Shown here piece after piece: positions 41,780-53,406 of a stretch of 64,000 nucleotides of DNA (positions within the stretch are counted from its first letter, which is position 1; the number at the start of each line of letters is the position of its first letter). A model generated the notes under the pieces. That model was not told the DNA's origin and did no database searches. It worked only from the letters and a program-made list of their open reading frames with translations. Made by a program: the position numbers and the translations under genes. Source of the stretch: CAYVBJ01 sp964415185 (GTDB taxonomy: Bacteria; Bacteroidota; Rhodothermia; Balneolales; Balneolaceae); assembly GCA_964415185.1 (NCBI GenBank), contig CAYPZI010000002.1:13756-77755 (forward strand). Direction: 5' to 3'.

Positions 41780-43486
41780 TTAGTTTTTTATTCCGCTTCG
41801 TTCGATCAATTCCCGTGCGCTGTTCAGAGCCGAATCCGTAATTTCTTCGCCACTCATCAGTGCCGCAATTTCAAATATATGTTCTTCGTCTGAAAGCGGT
41901 ACAATTCGTGTTAAGGTGCGTTCCCTTTCTTCCTCTTTTTCAACCCTGTAGTGCCTGTGTGCCTGGCTGGCAATTTGGGGTTGATGTGTAATCGCAATAA
42001 TTTGACAGTAGTTTGAAAGTTCACGCATCACCTTACCTACTTTTTCCGAAATTTTTCCGCTGATGCCTGTGTCAATTTCGTCGAATATCATCACCGGGAG
42101 CTGCTGTTCCCTGGCAAGGATCGATTTTAGAGAGAGCATAACCCTGCTTACTTCACCACCCGAAGCTATTTTAGCCAGTGGTTTAGGCTCCTCACCTTTG
42201 TTTGTTGAGATAAAGAATCGTACTTCGTCACAACCTGAAGGGGTACATTCAATTGAATGGCCGTCGATTTTAATCCAGCCGTTATCTGACTTATTCCATT
42301 TAACATCAGCCACGAATTTGGCATTCGATATACCCAGGTTCTGTAGTGAATTTATAATTTTTCGTGAAAGTTCGTTTCCGGTTTCCTTTCTTTTTTCATG
42401 CAAAACCTCAGCTTTTTGTTTCAGCTTTTCAGCTTGTTTTGAAATATCATTTTCGATTTTTTCAATTTCAATTTCAAAATTCTCGGCAAGGTTAAGCTCG
42501 TTTCGGATCTCATCCAGGTAGGCCATTAAATCGGAAATTGACTTACCATATTTTTTTTGAAGCCGGTTCAGGTCTGATTGCCTTTTTCTGAGTTGTTCAA
42601 GCCGGCCAGGATTAAACTCGATTCCGTTACGGTATCTTTCGGCAAACTGAACAGCTTCCTGAATGCTGATTCTTGCAGTATTTACCTCATCAAGATAATC
42701 TTTAAAATCAGGTTCAATTCTCGCCATATCCTCGAAGTGGAGTTTAATTGTGTTCAGCATCTGTATGAGTCCGATTTCGTCACCGTTTCCTATCTCCGAA
42801 ATGGCTGCTGCTTTACGATCCAGGTCTTCCGCATTATCCAGCAGGTTCATTTCAGACTCAATTTTTTCCTCCTCTTCCGGGTCAAGCTCAGCCGCTTCAA
42901 GCTCTTTTACCTGAAACCGGTACAATTCCGTTTTTTCTTTTAATTCCCGTTCTCTTTTTTTTAATTCCTGCAAGCGGCGCTGCAGCTCAGACATTTTTCG
43001 GTACTCGGTAGCGTAATCTTTTTTGGCAATCATTACCGGCTCGAACTGGTCTATTACACCTATATGACTCTCTTCCCTAAGCAATAGCTGATGGTCGTGC
43101 TGGCCATGCAGATCAACGAGATGGTCTCCGGCCTGCTTCAAAACTGAAATGTTCACCGGGGTATCGTTGATAAATGCCCGGCTGCCCGACCGGCGGATTT
43201 CCCGCCTCAAAATAAGCTCACTGCTGAATTCAACTGCATTTGAATCCAGCAGTTTCGGCAAATAAGAATTGTCACCAACCTCAATTACTGCTTCCGAAAT
43301 CGCTTTATCAGCACCCTGGCGGATCACGTCGGTATCGGCCCTTTCACCCAAAATCATATTCAGGGCACCTATAATGATCGATTTGCCGGCGCCGGTTTGC
43401 CCGGTTAAAATATTGAGCCCCGGCCCGAAGCAGACTTCAAGTTCTTCGATAAGAGCATAATCTTTGATATAAAGGCTTTTAATCAC
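41780..43486 (-). CDS. recN: DNA repair protein RecN
   Basis: A 568-residue SMC-like ATPase that acts early in double-strand break repair. The Walker A motif is GQTGAGKS (Lys35) in the N-terminal head. A long coiled-coil arm spans about 160-380. The C-terminal head carries the ABC signature ASGGEVSRVMLSLKSIL and the Walker B MIFDEIDTGISGKI (about 475-490), followed by ITHQPQIASQAHRHY. Length and order fit RecN well. The gene is divergent from rluD, with 208 bases between them that show no clear promoter consensus. Confidence 0.96.
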   Translation of the reverse strand: MIKSLYIKDYALIEELEVCFGPGLNILTGQTGAGKSIIIGALNMILGERADTDVIRQGADKAISEAVIEVGDNSYLPKLLDSNAVEFSSELILRREIRRSGSRAFINDTPVNISVLKQAGDHLVDLHGQHDHQLLLREESHIGVIDQFEPVMIAKKDYATEYRKMSELQRRLQELKKRERELKEKTELYRFQVKELEAAELDPEEEEKIESEMNLLDNAEDLDRKAAAISEIGNGDEIGLIQMLNTIKLHFEDMARIEPDFKDYLDEVNTARISIQEAVQFAERYRNGIEFNPGRLEQLRKRQSDLNRLQKKYGKSISDLMAYLDEIRNELNLAENFEIEIEKIENDISKQAEKLKQKAEVLHEKRKETGNELSRKIINSLQNLGISNAKFVADVKWNKSDNGWIKIDGHSIECTPSGCDEVRFFISTNKGEEPKPLAKIASGGEVSRVMLSLKSILAREQQLPVMIFDEIDTGISGKISEKVGKVMRELSNYCQIIAITHQPQIASQAHRHYRVEKEEERERTLTRIVPLSDEEHIFEIAALMSGEEITDSALNSARELIERSGIKN

Positions 43487-43694
43487 TTTCTTTTGAATTT
43501 TAGATTCCCGGATAAGTCAATATCTCGTGTCCCTTTGTTCCTTAGAAGCCAAATAGATTTTCCATGAGAATTATTCTAAAAGACGGACTTCAAGTTAAGC
43601 ATTCGAAATTCAACATTCATAAACGCGTTGTCTTAATAATAAGAACAAAAATTTGAGAATTCCTTACACCTGAATTTTATTATATTGGCGTCTT

Positions 43695-44708
43695 ATGCTG
43701 GTTGAAAGAGAAAATCCGAATCGTACTGATTATATGCTGCATGTGCCGGAAGGGCAGCATACCGATATCCGGCTGGATGTTTATATCACATCTTTTATTC
43801 AAAATGCCACAAGAACAAAAGTACAAAGGGCAATAAAAGATGGTTATGTACTTGTAAACGGGGAGCGACAAAAATCTTCTTACATTTTGCAGCCGGGCGA
43901 TGCCATAGAAATCAGTTTGCCAAAGCCTCCTCCCGAAAAGGCAAAACCTCAAAAAATGGATCTCGATATCGTGTACGAAGACGAGGTTCTTCTGATTGTT
44001 AACAAATCTGCCGATATGGTGGTGCACCCGGCTTTTGGCAATTGGCAGGGCACACTTGTGAACGGGTTGCTACATTACACCAATAAAAATTTATCCAAAA
44101 CCGGTAAGGGCACACTGCGTCCGGGTATTGTTCACCGCCTGGATAAAGATACCAGCGGATTGCTGGTAGTTGCAAAAAATAATGAGGCCCACCACATGTT
44201 ATCCAAACAATTTGCAAAAAAGGATGTGGAGAGAACCTATTGGGCAATTGTATGGGGAAAACCGCCGGCCGGGGGAACCATAACCGGTAATATTGGCCGT
44301 TCACCGCAAAACCGGAAAATCATGACCGTTCTGCCGGACGATGAAGGCAAGCATGCTGTCACACATTTCAAAACACTTGAATATTTCGATTACCTGGCAC
44401 TGCTTGAGATACAGCTTGAAACAGGGCGGACTCATCAAATTCGTGTTCATATGCAAAAAGAAGGCTATTACGTTTTCGGTGATAAATCGTATGGAGGCGA
44501 TAGTGTAAGATACGGCCCCAACACCGGGAGCAGGAAAGCCATGTTCAAAAAATTATTTGAAATTATGCCAAGACAAACATTGCACGCTAAAACACTTGGA
44601 TTCACGCATCCTGAAACCGGCCAGGAGGTACAATTCAACTCCGGTCTGCCGGCTGATTTTAGCGAAGTACTTGAAACACTCAGAAAAAAATGTAAAGCAG
44701 AATATTAA
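43695..44708 (+). CDS. rluD: Ribosomal large subunit pseudouridine synthase, RluD family
   Basis: A 337-residue RluA-family pseudouridine synthase, probably acting on 23S rRNA helix 69. An S4 RNA-binding domain occupies about residues 20-80 (RLDVYITSF, then QRAIKDGYVLVNGE). The catalytic motif is HRLDKDTSGLLVVAKN, with the essential Asp at about 150. LETGRTHQIRVHM (about 242-254) and GDKSYGG complete the family pattern. The gene is 4 bases upstream of gldC and is probably cotranscribed with it. Confidence 0.93.
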   Translation: MLVERENPNRTDYMLHVPEGQHTDIRLDVYITSFIQNATRTKVQRAIKDGYVLVNGERQKSSYILQPGDAIEISLPKPPPEKAKPQKMDLDIVYEDEVLLIVNKSADMVVHPAFGNWQGTLVNGLLHYTNKNLSKTGKGTLRPGIVHRLDKDTSGLLVVAKNNEAHHMLSKQFAKKDVERTYWAIVWGKPPAGGTITGNIGRSPQNRKIMTVLPDDEGKHAVTHFKTLEYFDYLALLEIQLETGRTHQIRVHMQKEGYYVFGDKSYGGDSVRYGPNTGSRKAMFKKLFEIMPRQTLHAKTLGFTHPETGQEVQFNSGLPADFSEVLETLRKKCKAEY

Positions 44709-44712
44709 TCTT

Positions 44713-45048
44713 ATGCCCGAAAAAAAAAAGAACATTAACATCACTGTTACCCTCGACTCCGAAAATATACCGAAAAATATAAAGTGGTCGGCTGATGACC
44801 TGAAAGAAACCGAGAACGCCGAGGCAAGGGCCATGATGATTTCATTTTGGGATCACAATCAAAAAGACACACTCAAGCTTGATCTTTGGACCCGTAAAAT
44901 GACTGTAGATGAAATGAAAATTTTTTTCCATCAAACCCTGCTCAGCATGGCAGATTCACTTGAAAATGCCATCGGTGATGAACGAATTTCGGGGGATATG
45001 CGCGATTTTTGTGCCTACTTTGCCGATAAGATGGAAATTGCAGAATGA
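44713..45048 (+). CDS. gldC: Gliding-motility-type protein GldC
   Basis: The reading frame is open far upstream, but the ATG at 44713, directly after rluD, gives the 111-residue GldC form: INITVTLDSENIPKNIKWSADD, then DTLKLDLWTRKMTVDEMKIFFHQTLLSMADS and DMRDFCAYFADKM. This pattern is conserved in Flavobacterium-type GldC. GldC is associated with gliding motility and type IX secretion in some Bacteroidota, but also occurs in non-gliders; its biochemical role is unknown. It is consistent with the T9SS cargo proteins encoded at 8968-13832. Confidence 0.88.
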   Translation: MPEKKKNINITVTLDSENIPKNIKWSADDLKETENAEARAMMISFWDHNQKDTLKLDLWTRKMTVDEMKIFFHQTLLSMADSLENAIGDERISGDMRDFCAYFADKMEIAE

Positions 45049-45171
45049 AAATATAGTAGTGTCGTGTCAATCAAAACCTGTCAGATTTCAATCCACATTT
45101 GAACATTGACTTAATATGATTCAGTGGTTAAAAATTGTACCCTCGCCGCCGGATTCCGACAGAGCAAAAAG

Positions 45172-45216
45172 CAGGCTAAAAGCCTGAAACAACACGGCCC
45201 AAGGCAGCGCCTTGGG
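45172..45216. repeat. REP-like pair of short hairpins
   Basis: Two perfect inverted repeats stand 11 bases apart: CAGGCT-AAA-AGCCTG (45172-45186) and CCCAAGGC-AGC-GCCTTGGG (45198-45216). Neither has a T tract on either strand, so they are poor terminators. They lie in the 191-base gap between convergent gldC and rlmB, a typical site of REP/RAYT-type elements. Copy number elsewhere in the genome cannot be judged from this window. Confidence 0.6.
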
Positions 45217-45239
45217 TAAGCGAGATAATTATACCCAGA

Positions 45240-45998
45240 TCAGTCTCCCTGTTTTTCAAACTCCTTTTGCCTTCTCCACTCATAGCAAATCAGCGCCGCA
45301 CTTACCGAGGCATTCAGGGATTCCACATCATTTTGCATGGGGACCGATAACAGGAAATCACAGTGTTCCGTGGTTTTTTTCCTCATCCCCCTGCCTTCAT
45401 TCCCGATTATGAAAACCATTGGCACATCATATTTCTGGCCCCATATTGAAGTTTCGCCGGACTGCTCGAGTCCGGCAATCCAAAAACCGTGATCTTTCAA
45501 TTCCAGAATGGTCTGATTCGCATTTCCAATCCTGACGATAGGAATGCGTCCGGCAGTTCCTGCTGAAATCTTCATTACAGTACCGGAGACCGGAGCCTGC
45601 CGGTGTTTCGGAACAAGAACCGCATCAATTCCCGCTGCCGCAGCAGTTCGAAGGATAGCGCCGAGATTTTGCGGGTCTTCTATTTCATCAAGAAGCAATA
45701 CCGCCGTGTCATTTCCAATCTCAATTAAATCAATCCATTCTGTAAAATTTTTGTAGACTACGGCACTGACCGCAGCAACAATACCCTGGTGATTTTTCCG
45801 CTCTGCAAGCTCATCCAGTTTTTCAACCGGCACCTGGTTTATGGCTATTTTGTAGTCAGAAGCCAGACTTTGAATCAAATCAAACTTTTTCAATGTGGCA
45901 TTCTTTCTGACAAATATCTTATCAATTCTTTCCGGGGTTCCTTTTAAAAGTTCAACAACCGGATTTATACCGTAAATAAAATCGTTAGAAGTTTTCAC
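45240..45998 (-). CDS. rlmB: 23S rRNA (guanosine-2'-O-)-methyltransferase, TrmH/SpoU family
   Basis: A 252-residue SPOUT methyltransferase that probably methylates G2251 of 23S rRNA. An N-terminal substrate-binding domain (IYGINPVVELLKG, then ERKNHQGIVAAV) precedes the knotted catalytic domain with motif 1 LDEIEDPQNLGAILRTAAAAG (about residues 103-123), motif 2 VFIIGNEGRGM (about 196-206) and motif 3 VESLNASVSAALICYEW (about 226-242). Related TrmH-family enzymes cannot be fully excluded, but length and domains fit RlmB. Confidence 0.93.
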   Translation of the reverse strand: MKTSNDFIYGINPVVELLKGTPERIDKIFVRKNATLKKFDLIQSLASDYKIAINQVPVEKLDELAERKNHQGIVAAVSAVVYKNFTEWIDLIEIGNDTAVLLLDEIEDPQNLGAILRTAAAAGIDAVLVPKHRQAPVSGTVMKISAGTAGRIPIVRIGNANQTILELKDHGFWIAGLEQSGETSIWGQKYDVPMVFIIGNEGRGMRKKTTEHCDFLLSVPMQNDVESLNASVSAALICYEWRRQKEFEKQGD

Positions 45999-46067
45999 AA
46001 CACTTTAATTATCTGCTTGTAATTATTATAATTCAGGTACAAAACTAAGAAAATGGAAGGATAAATT

Positions 46068-46418
46068 ATGATTGACGACCCAAAAGAAAAAAAATATGGT
46101 GTTGACGGGAATCATTTACTAACAAGAAATCAAAAAAACAGAAACGGTTTCTTTAGCAGGATAGGCGCTATAATTTATGCAGGCAACCTTCTTCAGCTTT
46201 TTTCTGCCCTTCTTTTATTTTCGCTTGGCGGAACTGTTGTTGGCATGGCTATTCTCGGACTTATGCAGCCGCTCTGGCTTTCCACAATTTTAAGTATGGT
46301 TGGAAGTGTTGCATTTATGACAGGCTTCTATATCCTTTACAATTTGTTCTCTGACAAAAGCAATTTTGACACCCTTATAAACAGAGCCATACAGAGAGTT
46401 ATACGCAATCAAAATTAA
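46068..46418 (+). CDS. Small two-helix membrane protein
   Basis: A 116-residue protein with a charged N-terminal 35 residues (Lys/Asn-rich) and two transmembrane segments (about 36-60, IGAIIYAGNLLQLFSALLLF, and 68-93, GLMQPLWLSTILSMVGSV). A basic C-terminus follows (INRAIQRVIRNQN). A GGAAGGA ribosome-binding site lies 7 bases before the ATG, unusually strong for this window. No family was recognised. It is followed after 15 bases by another two-helix membrane protein. Confidence 0.72.
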   Translation: MIDDPKEKKYGVDGNHLLTRNQKNRNGFFSRIGAIIYAGNLLQLFSALLLFSLGGTVVGMAILGLMQPLWLSTILSMVGSVAFMTGFYILYNLFSDKSNFDTLINRAIQRVIRNQN

Positions 46419-46433
46419 AAAAGCTGATTTTTG

Positions 46434-46766
46434 ATGGCATATACTGACTCTGATAAAAAAAGAATGGAAAGCTATGAAAAAATCCATCTCAGAAAACATC
46501 AGGACCGGCCGGTTAGTGAGAAAAAAACGCTGCTGGAAAAGCGGAAGCGCTCGAAATTCTATCAGATTATTCTGAACTTTGCCATCATTCTTTTTTTTGG
46601 CTATTCCTATTATTACGACATCACTTCTCTCGGCGACACCTTTTTTTATGTCATAGTCATAGTTTTTGCCGTTAATGTGGTACTTTTATTTTACCAAAGA
46701 AAGCAAATAGATGAATTGATGCAGTACTACAATGAGAGCCTCAATCACTCTCCGGTAAATGATTAA
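46434..46766 (+). CDS. Small two-helix membrane protein, neighbour of 46068
   Basis: With the ATG at 46434 (a TTG just before it at 46431 is an alternative) the protein has 110 residues. The first 45 are strongly basic (EKIHLRKHQDRPVSEKKTLL); then come two hydrophobic helices (about 46-62 and 70-86, VIVIVFAVNVVLLF) and a short polar end. It resembles the upstream protein in size and topology but not in sequence, so they may be partners. Function unknown. The glycerophosphodiesterase gene follows 12 bases later, probably in the same operon. Confidence 0.7.
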   Translation: MAYTDSDKKRMESYEKIHLRKHQDRPVSEKKTLLEKRKRSKFYQIILNFAIILFFGYSYYYDITSLGDTFFYVIVIVFAVNVVLLFYQRKQIDELMQYYNESLNHSPVND

Positions 46767-46778
46767 CACATTTTCAGC

Positions 46779-47585
46779 ATGAGCCAACTTTCCACTATTG
46801 ACCATTTGCTGAATATCACTGCAAAGAAGCGCTGTCTTGTTATTGCTCACCGGGGAGCAAGTTTTTACGCTCCAGAAAATACGCTTCCGGCTTTCAGGCT
46901 CGCTGTTGAAATGCAGGCCGATATGTTAGAGCTCGATATTACATCAAGCAAAGACGACATTCCTGTTATTTACCATGATGCAAACCTTAATAAGAAATCG
47001 ACCGGCAAGGGCCCTGTTATAAGCAGGGACCTGAAATTCCTGCAAACCCTTGATACCGGAAAATGGTTCAGTAAAAAATTCTCAAACACACGAATATTAA
47101 CCCTTCAAAATTTTCTGGATGATTTCAAAGAAAAAATTTGTTTAAACATAGAGGTCAAAAAAGAAATCATGTCCATGGATCACAGAAACAGATTTCTTGA
47201 AACGGTACTCGAATTGGTAGAAGATGCCGGCATGACAGACTTTACTCTTTTTTCAAGTTTTTCTTACGAATGCACCGGCCTTTTAAAAAAAATCAATCCG
47301 CAAATTTATACGGGCATTCTCTACAATGAAAATCAATCCGAAGGCTTATCACCCCTTCAAATCATCGAAAAGTTTAGAGCAGATACGTTTAACTGTTCTT
47401 TCCGCGAGTTAAAAAACAAGTGGATTACGGAATTGAAAGCCGAAGAGATACCTTTGCTCGTTTATACCATAAATAGTGCGGATAGGATGGAAACCTTTAT
47501 TAAAATGGGAATTAACGGAATTTTCACTGACAAGCCCGATCTTTTAAAAAAAATTTCCGGATCTAATTCATCCCAAGAGGTATAA
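46779..47585 (+). CDS. Glycerophosphodiester phosphodiesterase family protein
   Basis: A 268-residue cytoplasmic TIM-barrel enzyme that hydrolyses glycerophosphodiesters to glycerol-3-phosphate and an alcohol. Family motifs are IAHRGASFYAPENTLPAF (His about 24, Glu about 33), MLELDITSSKDDIPVIYHD (Asp about 54 and catalytic His about 67), and later LNIEVKKE (metal-binding Glu) and YTINSADRMETFIKMGINGIFTDKPD at the end. There is no signal peptide, so it acts inside the cell on imported or phospholipid-derived substrates. It follows the two small membrane-protein genes, possibly as one unit. Confidence 0.92.
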   Translation: MSQLSTIDHLLNITAKKRCLVIAHRGASFYAPENTLPAFRLAVEMQADMLELDITSSKDDIPVIYHDANLNKKSTGKGPVISRDLKFLQTLDTGKWFSKKFSNTRILTLQNFLDDFKEKICLNIEVKKEIMSMDHRNRFLETVLELVEDAGMTDFTLFSSFSYECTGLLKKINPQIYTGILYNENQSEGLSPLQIIEKFRADTFNCSFRELKNKWITELKAEEIPLLVYTINSADRMETFIKMGINGIFTDKPDLLKKISGSNSSQEV

Positions 47586-47613
47586 AAGAAATAATTCCTT
47601 CACATTCATTTGA

Positions 47614-49786
<2,173 letters not shown>

Positions 49787-49863
49787 TAAACTTTTTTCAG
49801 ATTTGAGTCCATATTTATCTTTATTATTGATCCAAACCAAAATGCAGAATTTTATCCGTTACC

Positions 49864-51561
49864 ATGAATAACATGCCCGCTTATAATCTTGTAAATTTAT
49901 TTTTAAAACTACTGATTGCTTTCCTGATCCTCATACCTGCTGCATGTAGCCCGGCTGAAGAGGGAACTATTATCCACAATATCAACGGTTATACCTATCA
50001 GGATGATGAACTTGCAGAATTTGAATCCATTGCATTCAGCAACGGAAAAATCGTTGCAACCGGCCCGGCCGAAGAGCTGGTGAACAGCTATAGCAATTAC
50101 TCACAAATTGACGGAAACGGAAAAACTCTCTTGCCCGGCCTGATTGATGCACACGGGCACGTAATGGGACTTGGTTTTAATGAACTGGATATAGACCTGA
50201 GCGGGATCTCATCTCTTGAAGAAACACTTGAAAAAATCAAAAGATATGCGGAAGAAAACCCCGATCTTGAATGGATCCAGGGTAGGGGATGGAACCAGGT
50301 GCTTTGGGAGAGTAATCAATTTCCGACAGCCCGGGACCTTGACAGTGTTGTACCTGACAGGCCGGTTTGGCTCAGAAGGATTGACGGACATGCCGGGTGG
50401 GCAAATACAAAAGCAATGGAATTGGCCGGGATCAGCCGCGATACACCCGATCTTCAGGGCGGTAAAATTCACCGGGATGCCAATGGTAATGCAATAGGCA
50501 TTTTTATCGATACCGTAATGAGATACATTGAGCGCGAAGTTCCCGAAAGATCAGCCGAAGAGAGGGAGCGTGCCCTGCAGCTTGCCTTAAATAAAATGGC
50601 AGCCAATGGATTAACAAGTGTACATGACGCCGGAATTGATGAACAGGTCTGGAACCTGTACAAAAAATTTGCCGATAACGACAGTCTTATTACCCGTATT
50701 TATGCAATGATCCGGGGGACCGGTGATACGTTTGACAAACTTTCCGAAAACGGCCCGATAGAGAGTTACGCAAACGACTTATTAGCCCTCAGAAGCGTAA
50801 AAATATCTGCCGACGGTGCACTCGGGAGCCGCGGTGCCGCAATGATTGAGGATTATTCAGACGATCCCGGAAATACCGGCCTGCTTTTTTACGACCAGGA
50901 GGAATTAAACAGCATGATGGTAAAGGGAATTTCAAATGGATATCAAATGAATATCCATGCCATTGGCGATGCCGCGAACAGGCAGGTTCTTGATGCATTT
51001 GAATATGCCTATTCCCGGGTGGAAGGAGCTGATACCCTGAGGCACAGAATTGAGCATGCACAAATCGTACAGCCGGAAGATATCCCCCGTTTTAAAGAGC
51101 TTAACCTGATAGCATCCATGCAGCAAACCCACGCTACTAGCGACATGAATATGGCCGAAGACAGGGTTGGCCCCGAAAGGATAGAAGGTGCTTATGCATG
51201 GCAAAAATTTATGGAGCAGGGTACCGTGATCGCCGGTGGCTCAGACTTTCCGGTTGAAGACGTAAATCCTTTTTATGGTCTCTATTCCGCCGTAACCCGG
51301 CAGAATCATGAGGGAATGCCGCCTGAAGGATGGTATGCTGAAGAAAAAATGGATCGAAAAGAGGCCTTCAGATCTTTTACTATCAGTGCAGCATATGCTG
51401 CCCACCAGGAAAATGTAATCGGTTCACTCGAACCCGGTAAATATGCCGACTTTATTATCGTCGACAGAAATTATTTTTCCGCTCCTGCAAGTGAAATCTG
51501 GCAAACTGAAGTACTTGAGACATGGGTAGCAGGAAAACAAGTATACAAAGCCGGACAGTGA
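49864..51561 (+). CDS. Exported amidohydrolase (YtcJ-like, amidohydrolase_3), lipoprotein
   Basis: A 565-residue protein with a type II signal peptide and lipobox IPAAC (Cys about 28). The catalytic part is a YtcJ-type metal-dependent amidohydrolase: LLPGLIDAHGHVMGLG with the HxH motif (about 97-99), GVSPVHD-like TSVHDAG (about 257-263), SADGALGSRGAAM (about 318-330), NIHAIGDAANRQV (about 363-375), HRIEHAQIV, and the metal Asp in AGGSDFPVE (about 457-465). Substrates of this group are mostly undefined. Its stop overlaps the nadE start by one base (TGATG). Confidence 0.9.
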   Translation: MNNMPAYNLVNLFLKLLIAFLILIPAACSPAEEGTIIHNINGYTYQDDELAEFESIAFSNGKIVATGPAEELVNSYSNYSQIDGNGKTLLPGLIDAHGHVMGLGFNELDIDLSGISSLEETLEKIKRYAEENPDLEWIQGRGWNQVLWESNQFPTARDLDSVVPDRPVWLRRIDGHAGWANTKAMELAGISRDTPDLQGGKIHRDANGNAIGIFIDTVMRYIEREVPERSAEERERALQLALNKMAANGLTSVHDAGIDEQVWNLYKKFADNDSLITRIYAMIRGTGDTFDKLSENGPIESYANDLLALRSVKISADGALGSRGAAMIEDYSDDPGNTGLLFYDQEELNSMMVKGISNGYQMNIHAIGDAANRQVLDAFEYAYSRVEGADTLRHRIEHAQIVQPEDIPRFKELNLIASMQQTHATSDMNMAEDRVGPERIEGAYAWQKFMEQGTVIAGGSDFPVEDVNPFYGLYSAVTRQNHEGMPPEGWYAEEKMDRKEAFRSFTISAAYAAHQENVIGSLEPGKYADFIIVDRNYFSAPASEIWQTEVLETWVAGKQVYKAGQ

Positions 51562-53240
51562 TGAAAATCAGGCTTGAGCAGCTAAACCCGATCATAGGCG
51601 ATATTGACGGCAACAGCAGAAAGATCTCAGAGGCGCTTAAAAAGGCCGAAGCCTCCGGTGCAGACCTGTTGATTTTACAGGAAATGGTGTTGACCGGATA
51701 CCCTCTTCAGGATTTAATCGAAAAAGATCATTTCAGAAAGTATTGTTACAGGGAAAATGAGAAGATCATCGAAAGCACTGGGAAAACTGCCCTGTTGTTC
51801 GGAACCGTTACACCGAACAATGAACAGAAAGGGCGAAAGATGTACAATTCGGCCCTGTTGGCGCGCGGGGGAGAACTGCTTGGAATAACACACAAAACCC
51901 TGCTACCGACTTACGACGTGTTCGATGACTTGCGCTACTTCGAGCCCAATAAAGAGTTCGAATGCATGGAGCTTGACGGGGTCAATTTCGGAATCACGAT
52001 TTGCGAGGATATCTGGTACAACGAAAATGAAGTTCAGTACCACTACTATGATATCAATCCGGCCAAAGTCTTGGCAAATAAAGGAGCGGATATCATAGTG
52101 AATATATCTGCCTCGCCATTTACAACCACCAAACACGAGAACAGAATGGAGATGCTGAAAAAACATGCGCGCACTCTCTCTCTGCCCGTTTTATATTGTA
52201 ATCAGACCGGTTCACATACCGAGCTTGTTTTTGACGGTGATACAGTGGCTATCAATTTCGACGGAACTCAGGTGACCCACACAACACCTTTTAGAGAAGA
52301 TTTTACCGACGTAGAATATGATTTGGAGAAAAAAAAGCTGAAGGCATTCCCGGATCAAAAAACAGAAGTTTATCCCCAAACAAAAGAAGAACGCCTTTTC
52401 AGGGCCTCCGTTTGTGGAATCCGGGATTATTTTAGAAAAACGGGTGTCACCGATCAGGCTGTGATCGGTTTAAGCGGGGGGATTGATTCATCATTAACTG
52501 CTGCACTGGCTGTTGAAGCCCTGGGTGCCGATAATGTTACGGGAATCACCATGCCTGCCGAATACTCTTCTGCCGGCAGTGTCGCTGATTCCGAAAAATT
52601 GGCTGAAAACCTTGGAATCAGGATTCATAATATCTCCATCCACGATATTATGGATGCATTTGGAAAAAGCCTTCACCCGTTATTCAAGGATACCGAATTC
52701 GGCGTTGCCGAAGAAAATATACAGAGCAGAATCAGGGGTACACTGCTGATGGCTTATGCTAACAAATTCGGATGCCTGCTCATTACTACCGGAAACAAAT
52801 CGGAATATGCGGTGGGTTATGCAACAATGTACGGAGATATGAACGGAGCACTGGCTCCCATTGGCGATATGTACAAAACGGAAGTGTACTCTTTGTCGAA
52901 TTGGCTGAACAATCACTACTTTAAAAAAGAAGTGATTCCCAACAACGTACTTGAAAAACCGCCAAGTGCGGAACTCAGGCCAGGACAAAAGGATACGGAC
53001 AGCCTGCCGGAATATGAGATACTTGATGACATTTTATACAGGTACCTGGAACTGCTTCAAAGTGAAAATGAAATTTCAAAAAATTATGATGATGTAACGG
53101 TTCGCGAGGTTTTACATCTTGTAAACAATAACGAGTTCAAAAGGTATCAGGCGGCGCCCATTCTAAAGATGACATCAAAATCTTTTGGTTCCGGGCGGCG
53201 CATGCCCCTTGTTCAGAAATGGAAAGGCCATAGAATTTAA
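51561..53240 (+). CDS. nadE: Glutamine-dependent NAD+ synthetase
   Basis: A 559-residue two-domain enzyme that makes NAD+ from deamido-NAD+ with glutamine and ATP. The N-terminal nitrilase-type glutaminase contains the triad: Glu in LILQEMVLTGYP (about 45), Lys in THKTLLPTYDVFDDLRYF (about 115) and Cys in FGITICEDIW (about 151). The synthetase domain has the ATP PP-loop GLSGGIDSSLTAALA (about 299-313) and STTGNKSEYAVGY. The start is the ATG at 51561 overlapping the upstream stop; an upstream in-frame ATG at 51522 overlaps the amidohydrolase and is less likely. Confidence 0.95.
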   Translation: MKIRLEQLNPIIGDIDGNSRKISEALKKAEASGADLLILQEMVLTGYPLQDLIEKDHFRKYCYRENEKIIESTGKTALLFGTVTPNNEQKGRKMYNSALLARGGELLGITHKTLLPTYDVFDDLRYFEPNKEFECMELDGVNFGITICEDIWYNENEVQYHYYDINPAKVLANKGADIIVNISASPFTTTKHENRMEMLKKHARTLSLPVLYCNQTGSHTELVFDGDTVAINFDGTQVTHTTPFREDFTDVEYDLEKKKLKAFPDQKTEVYPQTKEERLFRASVCGIRDYFRKTGVTDQAVIGLSGGIDSSLTAALAVEALGADNVTGITMPAEYSSAGSVADSEKLAENLGIRIHNISIHDIMDAFGKSLHPLFKDTEFGVAEENIQSRIRGTLLMAYANKFGCLLITTGNKSEYAVGYATMYGDMNGALAPIGDMYKTEVYSLSNWLNNHYFKKEVIPNNVLEKPPSAELRPGQKDTDSLPEYEILDDILYRYLELLQSENEISKNYDDVTVREVLHLVNNNEFKRYQAAPILKMTSKSFGSGRRMPLVQKWKGHRI

Positions 53241-53391
53241 TATTGCATTCTATGTAATGAATCGGGAAATTACAGCACTGTAAAATTAAGTTTAAATATG
53301 GCCGTTTAAACCTTTATTCTGTAAACCTGAATCATAAAAATTCTAATCCGTATCCGGAATAGAGCGCGTCACAAATCAACTTTTTTAATTC

Positions 53392-53399
53392 TAACTTTG
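53392..53399 (+). promoter_or_regulatory. Candidate -7 promoter element very close to a start codon
   Basis: TAACTTTG matches TAnnTTTG and ends 7 bases before the ATG of the LysM transglycosylase gene. If used, the message would have almost no leader, suggesting leaderless translation. No clear -33 TTG is visible upstream. Confidence 0.4.
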
Positions 53400-53406
53400 C
53401 TCCATT

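Noticed and set aside
53270..53283. TTACAG-CA-CTGTAA inverted repeat after nadE
   Set aside because: Loop of two bases and no T tract; neither a good terminator nor a supported operator.
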